64,000 nt of DNA, from positions 62,001 to 126,000 of the forward strand of contig NZ_VFID01000010.1 of the NCBI RefSeq assembly GCF_006542425.1, written 5' to 3'. The notes under the pieces were generated by a model. It was not told the origin of the DNA. It made no database searches and saw only the letters and a program-made list of their open reading frames with translations. Below, one piece after another: positions 52,491 through 62,838 of this stretch. Within the stretch, counting starts at the first letter, position 1, and each line of letters starts with the position of its first letter. A program made the translations under genes and the position numbers. The DNA is from Pseudoxanthomonas sp. z9. Lineage in GTDB: Bacteria > Pseudomonadota > Gammaproteobacteria > Xanthomonadales > Xanthomonadaceae.

Positions 52491-53252
52491 TTAGCGGACG
52501 CGCGAGCCGGTGGCGAAGAAGTCGTGCAGATCGTGGGCGAACGTATCGAACTTGGAGATGGTCGAGCTGTTCGTCTTGCTGAAGAAGTTGTAGGCGAACA
52601 CGGCCGGGATGGCGACGAACAGACCGATGGCGGTCATGATCAGCGCTTCACCCACCGGGCCGGCAACGGCGTCGATCGAAGCCTGGCCGGTGGCGCCGAT
52701 GCGGATCAGGGCGCCGTAGATGCCCCACACCGTACCCAGCAGACCCACGAACGGGGCGGTCGCGCCGACGGTGGCCAGCAGGGTCATGCCGCTCTGGAGC
52801 TTGGCGCTCTCGCGGGTGACGGCCTGGCGCAGGGCGCGGTCGACGAACTCGGAACGGCTCAGGGCTTCACCCAGACCGGCGCTGGAACCTTCGGCGCGCT
52901 GGTGGTGGGCGGCGGCCTGGGCGGCGTCCAGGGCGATCTTGGAGAACGGCTCGTTCTTCGGCTGCTCTTCCATCAGGCGGATGGCGTCCTGCGCGTTCGG
53001 GGTTTCCCAGAAGGTGCTGACGACGCGGTCGGCCTGGCCCTTCAGGCGCACGCTCTTGAGCGAGTTGATGACGGTCCAGTACCAGGACATGGCCGACATC
53101 GCGACCAGGATGAGCAGCACTGCCCAGGAGACGGCGTACTCGCCGGGCTTTTGCACCATTTCGGTGATCAGGTGCTCGAAGCCCATGTTGGTGAGGGCAC
53201 TCGCGGCGTTGTTGCCCCCGGCTGCGGCGGCGATGATGGTTTCCTGCAGCAT
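52491..53252 (-). CDS. exbB: Biopolymer transport protein ExbB
   Basis: A 253-residue MotA/TolQ/ExbB protein with three transmembrane segments (about 35-55, 150-172, 190-215). LATVGATAPFVGLLGTVWGIYGAL and AGPVGEALIMTAIGLFVAIPAVFAYNFF contain the conserved channel-lining residues. ExbB forms the pentameric ring around ExbD. Between tonB and exbD1 in the operon. Confidence 0.95.
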   Translation of the reverse strand: MLQETIIAAAAGGNNAASALTNMGFEHLITEMVQKPGEYAVSWAVLLILVAMSAMSWYWTVINSLKSVRLKGQADRVVSTFWETPNAQDAIRLMEEQPKNEPFSKIALDAAQAAAHHQRAEGSSAGLGEALSRSEFVDRALRQAVTRESAKLQSGMTLLATVGATAPFVGLLGTVWGIYGALIRIGATGQASIDAVAGPVGEALIMTAIGLFVAIPAVFAYNFFSKTNSSTISKFDTFAHDLHDFFATGSRVR

Positions 53253-53334
53253 GACGCTTACCTTTATTTAAGAGTGTTGATTGAGGGTGTTGCGGGTGAC
53301 GAAACGGATGGAGTAACTCGCGAGGGGCGGCCGA

Positions 53335-54009
53335 TCAGCCGCCCATCTTGAAGTCGACCGGGACGCGGACGCGGCCGGCGGCCTTCTGGCCGTTGACGAC
53401 GGACGGATTGAAGCGCCACTTGCGGGCGGCTTCCATCGCGGCGCGGTCCAGGTCGCGGTTGCGGCTGGACTTCTCGACGGAAACGTTGGTGACGTTGCCA
53501 CTGGCGTCCACGTCGATGATCAGGATGACCGTGCCTTCGATGCCGGCGCGGGCGGCCGACGGCGGGTAGCGCGGCGGGTTCATGTTCTTGGACGAGATGT
53601 CCACGCTGGCGCCGATGTCGGCGACCGGGGCCGGCGGCGCCGGGGGAGCCGGCGGCTGGTAGACGTCGGTCGGACGGGGCTCGGCCACTTCGACCGGCGG
53701 CGCTTCCGGCGGCGGAGGCAGCGGAGTCTGCTTCGGCGGCGCCAGGTTCTTGACCGGCGGCGGAGGCGTGTCCTGCTTCGGCGGCGGCGGCGGCGGCGGC
53801 GGCGGGGGAGGCGGTGCGTCAACGATCACCACGGAGGTACGTTGCGTTTCTTCCTTTTCCGCCGGCGGAGCCACCGCCGGAATGAGGAGCAGCAGCAGCG
53901 CGGCCGCGTGCAACGCGATCACGAAGGCAATGCCGATGATCCGGGGCCAGTTGAGGCTCTTGTCCTCTTCCTCTTCCCGATACCTATTGATGACCAGTTG
54001 TTCAGCCAT
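53335..54009 (-). CDS. tonB: Energy transducer TonB
   Basis: A 224-residue TonB: N-terminal membrane anchor (about 24-46, IIGIAFVIALHAAALLLLLIP), a periplasmic proline-rich spacer (about 60-130, with runs of PPPPPPPPPPP, EAPPVEVAEPRPTDVYQPPAPP) and the C-terminal domain with NPPRYPPSAARAGIEGTVIL, VSVEKSSRNRDLDRAAMEAARKW and GRVRVPVDFKM. It spans the periplasm to energise receptors such as the two in this window. First gene of tonB-exbB-exbD1-exbD2. Confidence 0.95.
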   Translation of the reverse strand: MAEQLVINRYREEEEDKSLNWPRIIGIAFVIALHAAALLLLLIPAVAPPAEKEETQRTSVVIVDAPPPPPPPPPPPPKQDTPPPPVKNLAPPKQTPLPPPPEAPPVEVAEPRPTDVYQPPAPPAPPAPVADIGASVDISSKNMNPPRYPPSAARAGIEGTVILIIDVDASGNVTNVSVEKSSRNRDLDRAAMEAARKWRFNPSVVNGQKAAGRVRVPVDFKMGG

Positions 54010-54098
54010 GCGCCAATGAACTCAAGGTTGGTGCGGGACGCCGCAACGTCCGCGTCGTATTGGTTTCCCCCCACCTGACTTTTGGCAGGGGGAACTCT

Positions 54099-54110
54099 CA
54101 GCTTATACCA
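54099..54110 (-). promoter_or_regulatory. Candidate extended -10 promoter of tonB
   Basis: On the minus strand TGGTATAAG (plus-strand complement at about 54102-54110) matches an extended -10 element, 93 bases upstream of tonB. No iron-regulator (Fur) box is visible by eye. Confidence 0.4.
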
Positions 54111-54172
54111 TTCCGTGGTGCCAAAACCATCGTTTTTTCGATGTTTCTGGCCGTCGGTTTATTGGTTTCCCG

Positions 54173-55366
54173 TTAGGGCAGGGCCAGGATTTTCTTGGCG
54201 TCCTCGGGCTTCTTGAGGCCCTTGTCCAATGCGGACTTGGCGGCCTGCTTGGCCTCCGGGATCCGGTTTTCCTGCCACAGCACGCGCGCCAGGTTCAGGT
54301 AGGTTTCGCCATTGGGCGACTGCGGCGCGGCCTTCTTCCAGGCCTCGATGGCCTGCGGGATCTGCTCGGAGTAGTAGTAGGACTGGGCCAGCGCCAGCTG
54401 GGCCTGGTAGTCGTCCTTCAGGATGCCCTTCTGCAGGCCTTCGTTGATGACCGAGATGACGTCTTTTTCGCGGCCGTCCATGTTCGCGTACATGCTGTAC
54501 AGCTGACGGTACTCGCGATCATCGGTGAGCTGGCCGGAGGTGCGCAGCTTCTCCAGCACGCCGGCGGCCTGATCGGTCTTGTCGGCCTGCAGGTAGACCG
54601 AGGCCAGGTTCATCTGCGCCTTCTTGTCGGTCGGGCTCTTGGCCGCGAGCTGTTCGGCGAGCTTGACGGCGGCATCGTTCTGGCCGGCTTCGGCGTAGCT
54701 GGCCATCAGCAGCTGCATCCAATCGTTCTTCGGTTCCGGCGAGCCTTCCACGGCCTGCTTCAGGAACGGGATCGCATCGGCGTAGCGCTCGGCCCGATAC
54801 AGGATGTTGCCCTTGACGATCAGTTCCTCGGGCTTCTGCGACTTGGTCTCGGCGAAGAACTTGTCCATCGTCGCCAGCGCTTCGTTGAACTGGTCGTCCT
54901 GCATCTGCAGCTGGGCCAGGAAGAACATCGTCTGGTAGTGGTTGTTGTTGTCCAGGCCGTTGAACTCCAGGACCTTGTTCGCGTAGTCCTTGGCCAGCTT
55001 GGAATCATCCTTGCCGTAGGCGGCCTGCGCGCCGATCTGCGCGGCGACCGACTTGTCGTAGGCATTGGCCTTGTCGCTGGCGATGATCTCGTTGACGAGC
55101 GCCATGACCTCGTCTTCGTTGTTTTCCTTGTCGTAGGCCTTGAACAGCTTGTTGAGCTGGTTCTGCATCTTGGCCGACGCCTTTTCCTTCGGCTCCTGGC
55201 GGGTCGCTTCGGGATATCTGATCTCGACCTTTTCCTTCTTCTGCCGGCGCAGCGTACCGGCATCGTCACGGTTCATCTGGGCAGTGGCATCGGCGGCAAC
55301 CCCTGCGCCCAGCAGGCCGATGATGGCGAAGGAAAGCAGGGCGTGTCTGGACTTGCGATGCAGCAT
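54173..55366 (-). CDS. Periplasmic tetratricopeptide-repeat protein
   Basis: A 397-residue exported protein: signal peptide (HALLSFAIIGLLGAGVAADATAQ), a charged segment, then about eight TPR-like helical repeats (for example YADAIPFLKQAVEGSPEP, QIPQAIEAWKKAAPQSPNGE, RIPEAKQAAKSALDKGLKKP). It probably scaffolds a periplasmic complex. The gene precedes tonB on the same strand and may relate to TonB-dependent transport, as the same neighbour is found in related genomes (recalled, not tested). The ATG at 55366 is favoured over a GTG nine bases upstream because GAGGT lies at the right distance. Confidence 0.88.
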   Translation of the reverse strand: MLHRKSRHALLSFAIIGLLGAGVAADATAQMNRDDAGTLRRQKKEKVEIRYPEATRQEPKEKASAKMQNQLNKLFKAYDKENNEDEVMALVNEIIASDKANAYDKSVAAQIGAQAAYGKDDSKLAKDYANKVLEFNGLDNNNHYQTMFFLAQLQMQDDQFNEALATMDKFFAETKSQKPEELIVKGNILYRAERYADAIPFLKQAVEGSPEPKNDWMQLLMASYAEAGQNDAAVKLAEQLAAKSPTDKKAQMNLASVYLQADKTDQAAGVLEKLRTSGQLTDDREYRQLYSMYANMDGREKDVISVINEGLQKGILKDDYQAQLALAQSYYYSEQIPQAIEAWKKAAPQSPNGETYLNLARVLWQENRIPEAKQAAKSALDKGLKKPEDAKKILALP

Positions 55367-55500
55367 GGGGGTCACCTCAAAGCGGACGGCAGAAGTCTAT
55401 CGGGGGCAGTCGGATCCTTCCGGGGCGGGAAAAGCTATCAGAAACTTCGGTGAAACAGGTAAGGTTTTTGTTGCTGCAGGGCAGCAATACCCTGGCGTTC

Positions 55501-56307
55501 TCAGCCGCAGCGGGGGATGTTTCCGGCCTTGCGGGCGGCTTCGTAGGTGGGGACCAGCGCCGGGGCATCACGCTGGAGTTCGCGGATGCGGTTGGTCGGA
55601 TCCGGGTGGGTGGAGAGCCATTGCGGCGGCCGGCCGCCACCCGCGGCCATCATGTTTTCCCACAGATTGACCGCCTGGCGCGGGTCGAACCCGGCCTGGG
55701 CCATCAAGCGCTGGCCGACCACGTCCGCCTCGCTTTCCTGGGTGCGTGAATTGGGCAGCAGGATCAGGCCCTGCGCCCCCAGGCTGCCGAACTGGCTGAC
55801 CGCATCCATGCCGGTCTGGCCGTACTTGGCGCCAGCCAGCGCACCGAGGATGCTCAGGCCCGTCTGGGTGCCCATCTGGCGGGTGATGCGTTCCTCGTGG
55901 TGGCGACTGATGACATGGCCGATTTCATGACCCAGCACCGCGGCGAGCTGATCCTGGTTCCTGGCGACCGTGAAGATGCCGGTGTTCACCCCGACCTTGC
56001 CACCCGGCAGGGCGAAGGCATTGGGTTCCTTGTCGACGAATACCGCGGTTTCCCACGCGACCGAACGTTGCGCGGGCGGCAACTGGCGCACCAGCGCGTT
56101 GACCACGCAGGTGACATAGGCGTTCTGCTTCGCGTCGCGGTTGGCGGGCTCCTTGGCCTTGGTCTCGGCGAAGGCCTGGGCGCCCAGCTGATCCAGCTGC
56201 TGCTGCGATATGCCACCCACCACCTGGGTGCGGCCGGTGGGCGAGGTGGTGGTGGCACAGGCCACCAGCAGGGCCGCGATGGCGGCGGCGAGCAACCAGG
56301 GTTTCAT
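55501..56307 (-). CDS. M48-family metalloprotease lipoprotein
   Basis: A 268-residue lipoprotein (lipobox LLVAC, cysteine 17) with a peptidase M48 domain: zinc motif HEIGH at 127-131, a third ligand glutamate in QESEADVVG and THPDPTNRIRELQ at the C-terminus. It resembles the periplasmic LoiP/YcaL proteases that survey outer-membrane protein folding; exact orthology is not determined. Downstream of the CPBP gene by 76 bases on the same strand. Confidence 0.92.
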   Translation of the reverse strand: MKPWLLAAAIAALLVACATTTSPTGRTQVVGGISQQQLDQLGAQAFAETKAKEPANRDAKQNAYVTCVVNALVRQLPPAQRSVAWETAVFVDKEPNAFALPGGKVGVNTGIFTVARNQDQLAAVLGHEIGHVISRHHEERITRQMGTQTGLSILGALAGAKYGQTGMDAVSQFGSLGAQGLILLPNSRTQESEADVVGQRLMAQAGFDPRQAVNLWENMMAAGGGRPPQWLSTHPDPTNRIRELQRDAPALVPTYEAARKAGNIPRCG

Positions 56308-56383
56308 GACGGTGCACTCCAGTGCGGAACCACGTTTAGTGTCGGCAAGGCCGTCTTAACATTCCGTCAACCGGGCGCGGCGG

Positions 56384-57193
56384 TCAGCTACCAGCCAACT
56401 GCATCGCCCCCAGGGCCAGGGCGTTGTTCAGCGCATGGGCGGCGATCGGTGCCCAAAGCGTGCCGGTGCGCCGATACAGCCAGGCGAAGGCCACGCCCAT
56501 GCCGGCATAAACGAACAGCAGCAAGGTCGTGGCCGCGGCACCGTTGCCGTTGAGTCCCGGCGCCTCGTGCGCGAGCGCGAACGCGCAGCCGCTGAGGATC
56601 ATGCCCAGCACCGGATACCCCGCCTGCCACATGCCGCCGAACAGCACGCGCCGGAACAGCAACTCCTCGTACAACGGCGCCAGCAGCACCGCGAACGCCA
56701 TCATGAAATAGGGATGGTGGTGGGAGAGGTCCTGGATCGGCGCCAGATTGCTGGGGTTCGGCGGCACTCCCATGCGTTCGCCCAGCCAGCTCGCCAGGCT
56801 GCTGGACAGGAATGTCAGCACCGCCACGCCGACCACCGCGATCCACGTGCCTGTCCGGCGTACCGCCCAACGCGAATAGCGGCGTTCCTGCGCACTGGCG
56901 GGACGCCGCCAGAAGTACAGCAGCAAGGCGGCGCTGCCCATCGAGAACAGCGCGATCAGGATCTGCGCGACCGCGTCGGGCCTTTCGAGCGCGGCCGTGA
57001 TTTCGGCCTGCCCGGCACCCGCGGCGGCCAGCTGGATGGTGCGCGCGACGCCCCACAGAACACCGGCGCCCAGCATCAGCACGACGATGATGACCAGCGC
57101 CAGCGCGGTGTCGGCGCAGAAGCCGGCCAGGGCCGTACGCAACGGCCGCAGTGGCGGTGGCGACGACAGCCCTGTTTCCGGCGTGTCCTGCAT
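56384..57193 (-). CDS. CPBP family intramembrane glutamic endopeptidase
   Basis: A 269-residue membrane protein with about seven to eight hydrophobic segments and the CPBP (ABI) motifs APLYEELLFRRVLFGGMW, AFALAHEAPG and YRRTGTLWAPIAAHALNNAL. Such proteins are Rce1-like proteases or maturation factors; substrate unknown. It starts four bases after the gyrB stop, so it is very likely translated from the gyrB transcript. Confidence 0.9.
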   Translation of the reverse strand: MQDTPETGLSSPPPLRPLRTALAGFCADTALALVIIVVLMLGAGVLWGVARTIQLAAAGAGQAEITAALERPDAVAQILIALFSMGSAALLLYFWRRPASAQERRYSRWAVRRTGTWIAVVGVAVLTFLSSSLASWLGERMGVPPNPSNLAPIQDLSHHHPYFMMAFAVLLAPLYEELLFRRVLFGGMWQAGYPVLGMILSGCAFALAHEAPGLNGNGAAATTLLLFVYAGMGVAFAWLYRRTGTLWAPIAAHALNNALALGAMQLAGS

Positions 57194-57197
57194 CGGG

Positions 57198-59699
<2,502 letters not shown>

Positions 59700-59762
59700 C
59701 TATAGGGATACGAAGCGAAATTATAGCATCCCGGGCACACCCGGCCCCGTCGTGCGGCGGCG

Positions 59763-60848
59763 TCAGACAGCGGACAGCTGTCCGTGTTCCACGTGGAACC
59801 GGGCAGGGACGACGCCCATTTCATGCAATGCCGACGGGAATTCGGTGCCGGTGATGAAGACCTGGGCACCACTCCCGAGCAGACGCTCCAGCACGCGTCG
59901 TTGATGCCCGCGATCCAGCTCGGAAGCCAGGTCGTCGAGGGCAATCACCGGCCACTCGCCGCGCCGGGCGGCATAGTCCTCGGCCTGGGTGAGCAGGCAG
60001 GCCAGCGCCGTGAGCTTGGCTTGGCCGCGCGAAAGCGCTTCCCTGGCAGGGCAGGCGGCGTAGTCCACCCGCCAATCCGCGCGATGGGGCCCCACCGAGG
60101 TATGGCCCGCTGCCCGGTCCCGATCCCGGGCCAGCAGCAGGGCATCGGCCAGGGACAGTTCATGACGGCGCCAGCCGGGCTGGAACTCCAGGGTCGCCCG
60201 ACCCAACCCGGGAACCAATTCAGCTGCCATCCGGCTCAGCCGTGGCTGCAACTGCTCCAGGTATCCGAGCCGCCGCTGGGTCAGCGGCTCTCCCGCTTCG
60301 GCCAGCTCATGGTCCCAGGCATCCAGCTGGGCGCCACCGATTCCAGACTTCAGCAACGCATTGCGCTGCTTCAGGGCCCGGGCATAGCGGCGCCATAGTC
60401 CCAGGAAGTCCTGTTCCACGTGGAACAAGCCCCAATCGACGAAGCGCCGGCGGGGTTCCCCGCCTCCGGTGACCAGTGCATGGCTGCCAGGTTCAAAGCT
60501 CACCACGGCCAATGCCGCGCAAAGTTCACCCAGCTGACCCACCGTCTCGCCGTCCAGCCGGCCAGTCCAGGCCTGTCCGCTGTGACGCAGGCCGGCGCGG
60601 CGTGGCCGGACGGCCGTGGCTTCCTCCCACTCCACGAAAATCTCGACCGCTTCGCTTCCCGTCCGCACCAGCCCGTCCCGGACCCGGCCGCGAAAGCTCC
60701 GGCCATAGGCCATCACGTGCAGCGCCTCCAGCAGGCTGGTCTTGCCCGCACCGTTGTCCCCGGTCACCAGGTTCAGCCCCGGACCCGGCTGCAGGCTGGC
60801 CTGCTCGAATCGACGCAGCCCTGCCACCATCAATCGGGTCACATGCAC
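59763..60848 (-). CDS. recF: DNA replication and repair protein RecF
   Basis: An SMC-like ATPase that helps load RecA at gaps. The 361-residue protein opens HVTRLMVAGLRRFEQASL, has Walker A TGDNGAGKTSLLEAL, signature LSRGQAKLTALACLL and Walker B VIALDDLASELD. The start must be GTG at 60848, since the frame upstream is only an open shadow and family members begin MxVTRL. Two parS-like sites (59785 and 60412) are inside the gene, both encoding FHVE. Confidence 0.95.
   Translation of the reverse strand: MHVTRLMVAGLRRFEQASLQPGPGLNLVTGDNGAGKTSLLEALHVMAYGRSFRGRVRDGLVRTGSEAVEIFVEWEEATAVRPRRAGLRHSGQAWTGRLDGETVGQLGELCAALAVVSFEPGSHALVTGGGEPRRRFVDWGLFHVEQDFLGLWRRYARALKQRNALLKSGIGGAQLDAWDHELAEAGEPLTQRRLGYLEQLQPRLSRMAAELVPGLGRATLEFQPGWRRHELSLADALLLARDRDRAAGHTSVGPHRADWRVDYAACPAREALSRGQAKLTALACLLTQAEDYAARRGEWPVIALDDLASELDRGHQRRVLERLLGSGAQVFITGTEFPSALHEMGVVPARFHVEHGQLSAV
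59785..59800. other. parS-like ParB-binding site 1
   Basis: TGTTCCACGTGGAACC matches the bacterial parS consensus (TGTTNCACGTGAAACA-like) at all but the last base of the palindrome. Located in the last codons of recF. Confidence 0.85.
60412..60427. other. parS-like ParB-binding site 2
   Basis: TGTTCCACGTGGAACA is a perfect 16-bp palindrome and matches parS; inside the recF coding sequence. Confidence 0.88.
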
Positions 60849-61005
60849 AAGAGCACCGCTCCGGACGGCGGAGGGCTGGAAAGAGGGGCCAAAAGCGGGA
60901 AAGCCGCCGGTGTCGACGGGTAGGCGGGGAAGGGCATGCAGGGATCTTACCGGGTTCCGGAGCGCCCGATTCCGGGCCGCAAATGCGCGACGGACGGTGA
61001 CCACA

Positions 61006-61377
61006 TCAGGGCCATACATGCGCGTTCCGGTTGAATCCACCTCGGCAGGGCTTGCCCACGCAGAAACGGTGCCCACTGGGCGCCTGCATGACCACCCATT
61101 CGGCCTGCCGGCTGACCAGGACCGCCCCCAACTGTTCCAGCCGACGGATTTCCAGCGGGATCGAATCCGTCTCCAGGTCCAGATGGACGCGGGGGGCATG
61201 GCGGACCTGCTGGAGAATGACTCGCACGTCGTCTGCCGGCGTCCGCAGCCGGATGAAACGGCCTTCCCAATCCCCCGGCAGAGCCAGGCCGAGCGTGGCA
61301 CTCCAGAACTCCGCCGCAGCTGGGAGATCGTCTGTCCGGCAATCGATGACGAGATTGCCAAGCCTGCTCCGGTGCAT
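61006..61377 (-). CDS. VOC family protein in the replication-gene cluster
   Basis: A 123-residue vicinal oxygen chelate protein: LVIDCRTDDLPAAAEFWSATLG, FIRLRTPADDVRVILQQV, RVHLDLETDSIPLEIRRLEQLG and VMQAPSGHRFCVGKP. The substrate is unknown. It sits between dnaN and recF, a place usually empty, after the dnaN terminator, and is separated from recF by 157 bases with nothing recognisable. The ATG at 61377 matches typical VOC starts. Confidence 0.88.
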   Translation of the reverse strand: MHRSRLGNLVIDCRTDDLPAAAEFWSATLGLALPGDWEGRFIRLRTPADDVRVILQQVRHAPRVHLDLETDSIPLEIRRLEQLGAVLVSRQAEWVVMQAPSGHRFCVGKPCRGGFNRNAHVWP

Positions 61378-61454
61378 GGTGGCCTCCGCTGGACTCGGGA
61401 ATCGACACCGTAGCGCCTTGGCCCCCCAGGGAATGTCGACGGGACTCCCCAACG

Positions 61455-61480
61455 AAAACGCCCGGCATCAAGCCGGGCGC
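61455..61480 (-). terminator. Terminator downstream of dnaN
   Basis: On the minus strand GCGCCCGGC-TTGAT-GCCGGGCG is followed by TTTTCG, 28 bases after the dnaN stop. Confidence 0.75.
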
Positions 61481-61486
61481 TGTTCG

Positions 61487-61502
61487 TGTTCCACGTGAAA
61501 CC
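61487..61502. other. parS-like ParB-binding site 3
   Basis: TGTTCCACGTGAAACC lies between the dnaN stop and its terminator, about 1.3 kb from the presumed origin. Confidence 0.85.
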
Positions 61503-61507
61503 AGATG

Positions 61508-62608
61508 TCAGAGGCGCAGCGGCATGACCACGTGGCGGGACTTCTCGCTGCTGGCCTCACGCACCAGGGCGGAGGAATTGGCATCACGCAGCTGGATGAC
61601 GACCTGCTCGTCGCGCAGGGCGCTGAGCGCATCCAGCAGGTAGTTCACGTTGAAGCCGATGGCCAGTCCATCCACCTTGGTGTCGGCCTCGATTTCTTCC
61701 TGGGCTTCTTCCTGTTCCGGGTTGTGCGCGCTGATCTTCAGTTGGCCGGGCGAAACTTCCACCCGCACGCCGCGGTACTTTTCGTTGGACAGGATCGCCG
61801 CGCGTTGCAGCGCCGCGCGCAGGACTTCGCGATCCAGCAGAACCTCGCGATCCGCGCCAATCGGAATCACCGCCGCATAGTCCGGGAAACGGCCGTCGAT
61901 CAGCTTGGAGGTGAAGGTGACATCGTCGCGCTTGACCCGGATGTGGCTGCGGCCGACTTCCAGTTCCAGCGCCCGATCACCGCCTTCCAGCAGGCGCTGC
62001 AGTTCGGTCACGCCCTTGCGCGGCACGATGATCTGCCGCTTGGACAGCGGCGAGCCTTCCAGCTGCGCTTCGCACAGGGCCAGGCGATGGCCGTCGGTGG
62101 CCACGCAGCGCAGGGTGCGGTCGGCCAGGTCGAACAACAGACCGTTGAGGTAATAGCGCACATCCTGCTGGGCCATCGCGAACGCGGTGCGCTCAATCAG
62201 TTCCTTCAGGGTGGCCTCGGGTACGTCCACTCGCTCGGTCGCCTCGACTTCGTCCACCGACGGGAAGTCGTTGGCGGGCAGGGTGGCGAGGGTGAAGCGG
62301 CTGCGTCCGGCCTGCACCGTCACCTTGTCGGCCGACTGGCTGACCGTGACCTTGCTGCCGTCGGGCAGGGCGCGGACGATTTCGAACAGCTTGCGCGCGG
62401 GGATCGTGGTTTCGCCGTCCTGCGCGTCCTCGACCGCGCTGCGCGCAATCATTTCCACTTCCAGATCGGTGCCGGTCAGCGACAGCTGTCCGTTCTGCAC
62501 CTGCACCAGGAAGTTCGCCAGGACCGGCAGGGTCTGCCGCCGTTCGACCACATTGACCACCTGGGCCAACGGCTTGAGGAATGCTTCGCGCTGAAGGCTG
62601 AAACGCAT
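61508..62608 (-). CDS. dnaN: DNA polymerase III beta subunit (sliding clamp)
   Basis: The 366-residue sliding clamp with three similar domains: MRFSLQREAFLKPLAQVVNVVERRQTLPVLANFL start (split motif, residues 1-34), LTGTDLEVEMIARSAV, GRFPDYAAVIP and LDALSALRDEQVVIQL, ending HVVMPLRL, the usual PMRL-type C-terminus. Between the presumed origin and the VOC gene; on the leading strand. Confidence 0.97.
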   Translation of the reverse strand: MRFSLQREAFLKPLAQVVNVVERRQTLPVLANFLVQVQNGQLSLTGTDLEVEMIARSAVEDAQDGETTIPARKLFEIVRALPDGSKVTVSQSADKVTVQAGRSRFTLATLPANDFPSVDEVEATERVDVPEATLKELIERTAFAMAQQDVRYYLNGLLFDLADRTLRCVATDGHRLALCEAQLEGSPLSKRQIIVPRKGVTELQRLLEGGDRALELEVGRSHIRVKRDDVTFTSKLIDGRFPDYAAVIPIGADREVLLDREVLRAALQRAAILSNEKYRGVRVEVSPGQLKISAHNPEQEEAQEEIEADTKVDGLAIGFNVNYLLDALSALRDEQVVIQLRDANSSALVREASSEKSRHVVMPLRL

Positions 62609-62780
62609 GTCGGTGGGTGCCCCTTGTGCCTTGTGCTTCTAAAAAGAAGGAAAGATCTTAAAAACTGGTGGTGATGGTTTCGCCGATTTCAGTGGGGAAC
62701 CATCACAAACATTTGAATCACAACGATTTTCCGACAGATCCAACCCCGTGGACAAGCCCCTCGGGAAGGGCACTGAAACC

Positions 62781-62789
62781 TGTGGATAA
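62781..62789 (+). other. DnaA box, perfect consensus
   Basis: TGTGGATAA is the exact reverse complement of the TTATCCACA consensus; within the dnaA-dnaN gap. Confidence 0.85.
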
Positions 62790-62815
62790 ATTCTGGCGGA
62801 AATTCCAGCCACAGT

Positions 62816-62824
62816 TTGTCCACA
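62816..62824 (+). other. DnaA box, one mismatch
   Basis: TTGTCCACA differs from TTATCCACA at one base; 14 bases before the dnaA stop region and in opposite orientation to the perfect box. Confidence 0.7.
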
Positions 62825-62838
62825 AGGGAGCAGGCCGC

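Larger units (their letters stand above)
62609..62838. other. Likely chromosomal replication origin (oriC), dnaA-dnaN gap
   Basis: The 230-base gap has a perfect DnaA box TGTGGATAA (62781-62789), a one-mismatch box TTGTCCACA (62816-62824) and a weaker CGTGGACAA (62747-62755), all near dnaA, and AT-rich tracts near dnaN (62641-62664 and 62701-62730) that could be the unwinding element. In Xanthomonas the origin is reported in this gap; function here is inferred. Confidence 0.8.

Noticed and set aside
54128-54150. Possible terminator of the TPR gene (CATCG-AAAAAA-CGATG on the minus strand)
   Set aside because: Only a five-base stem and a mixed T-tract; too weak to call.
60849-61361. Upstream extension of recF
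   Set aside because: The open frame overlaps the VOC gene in another frame; RecF begins at the GTG followed by HVTRL.
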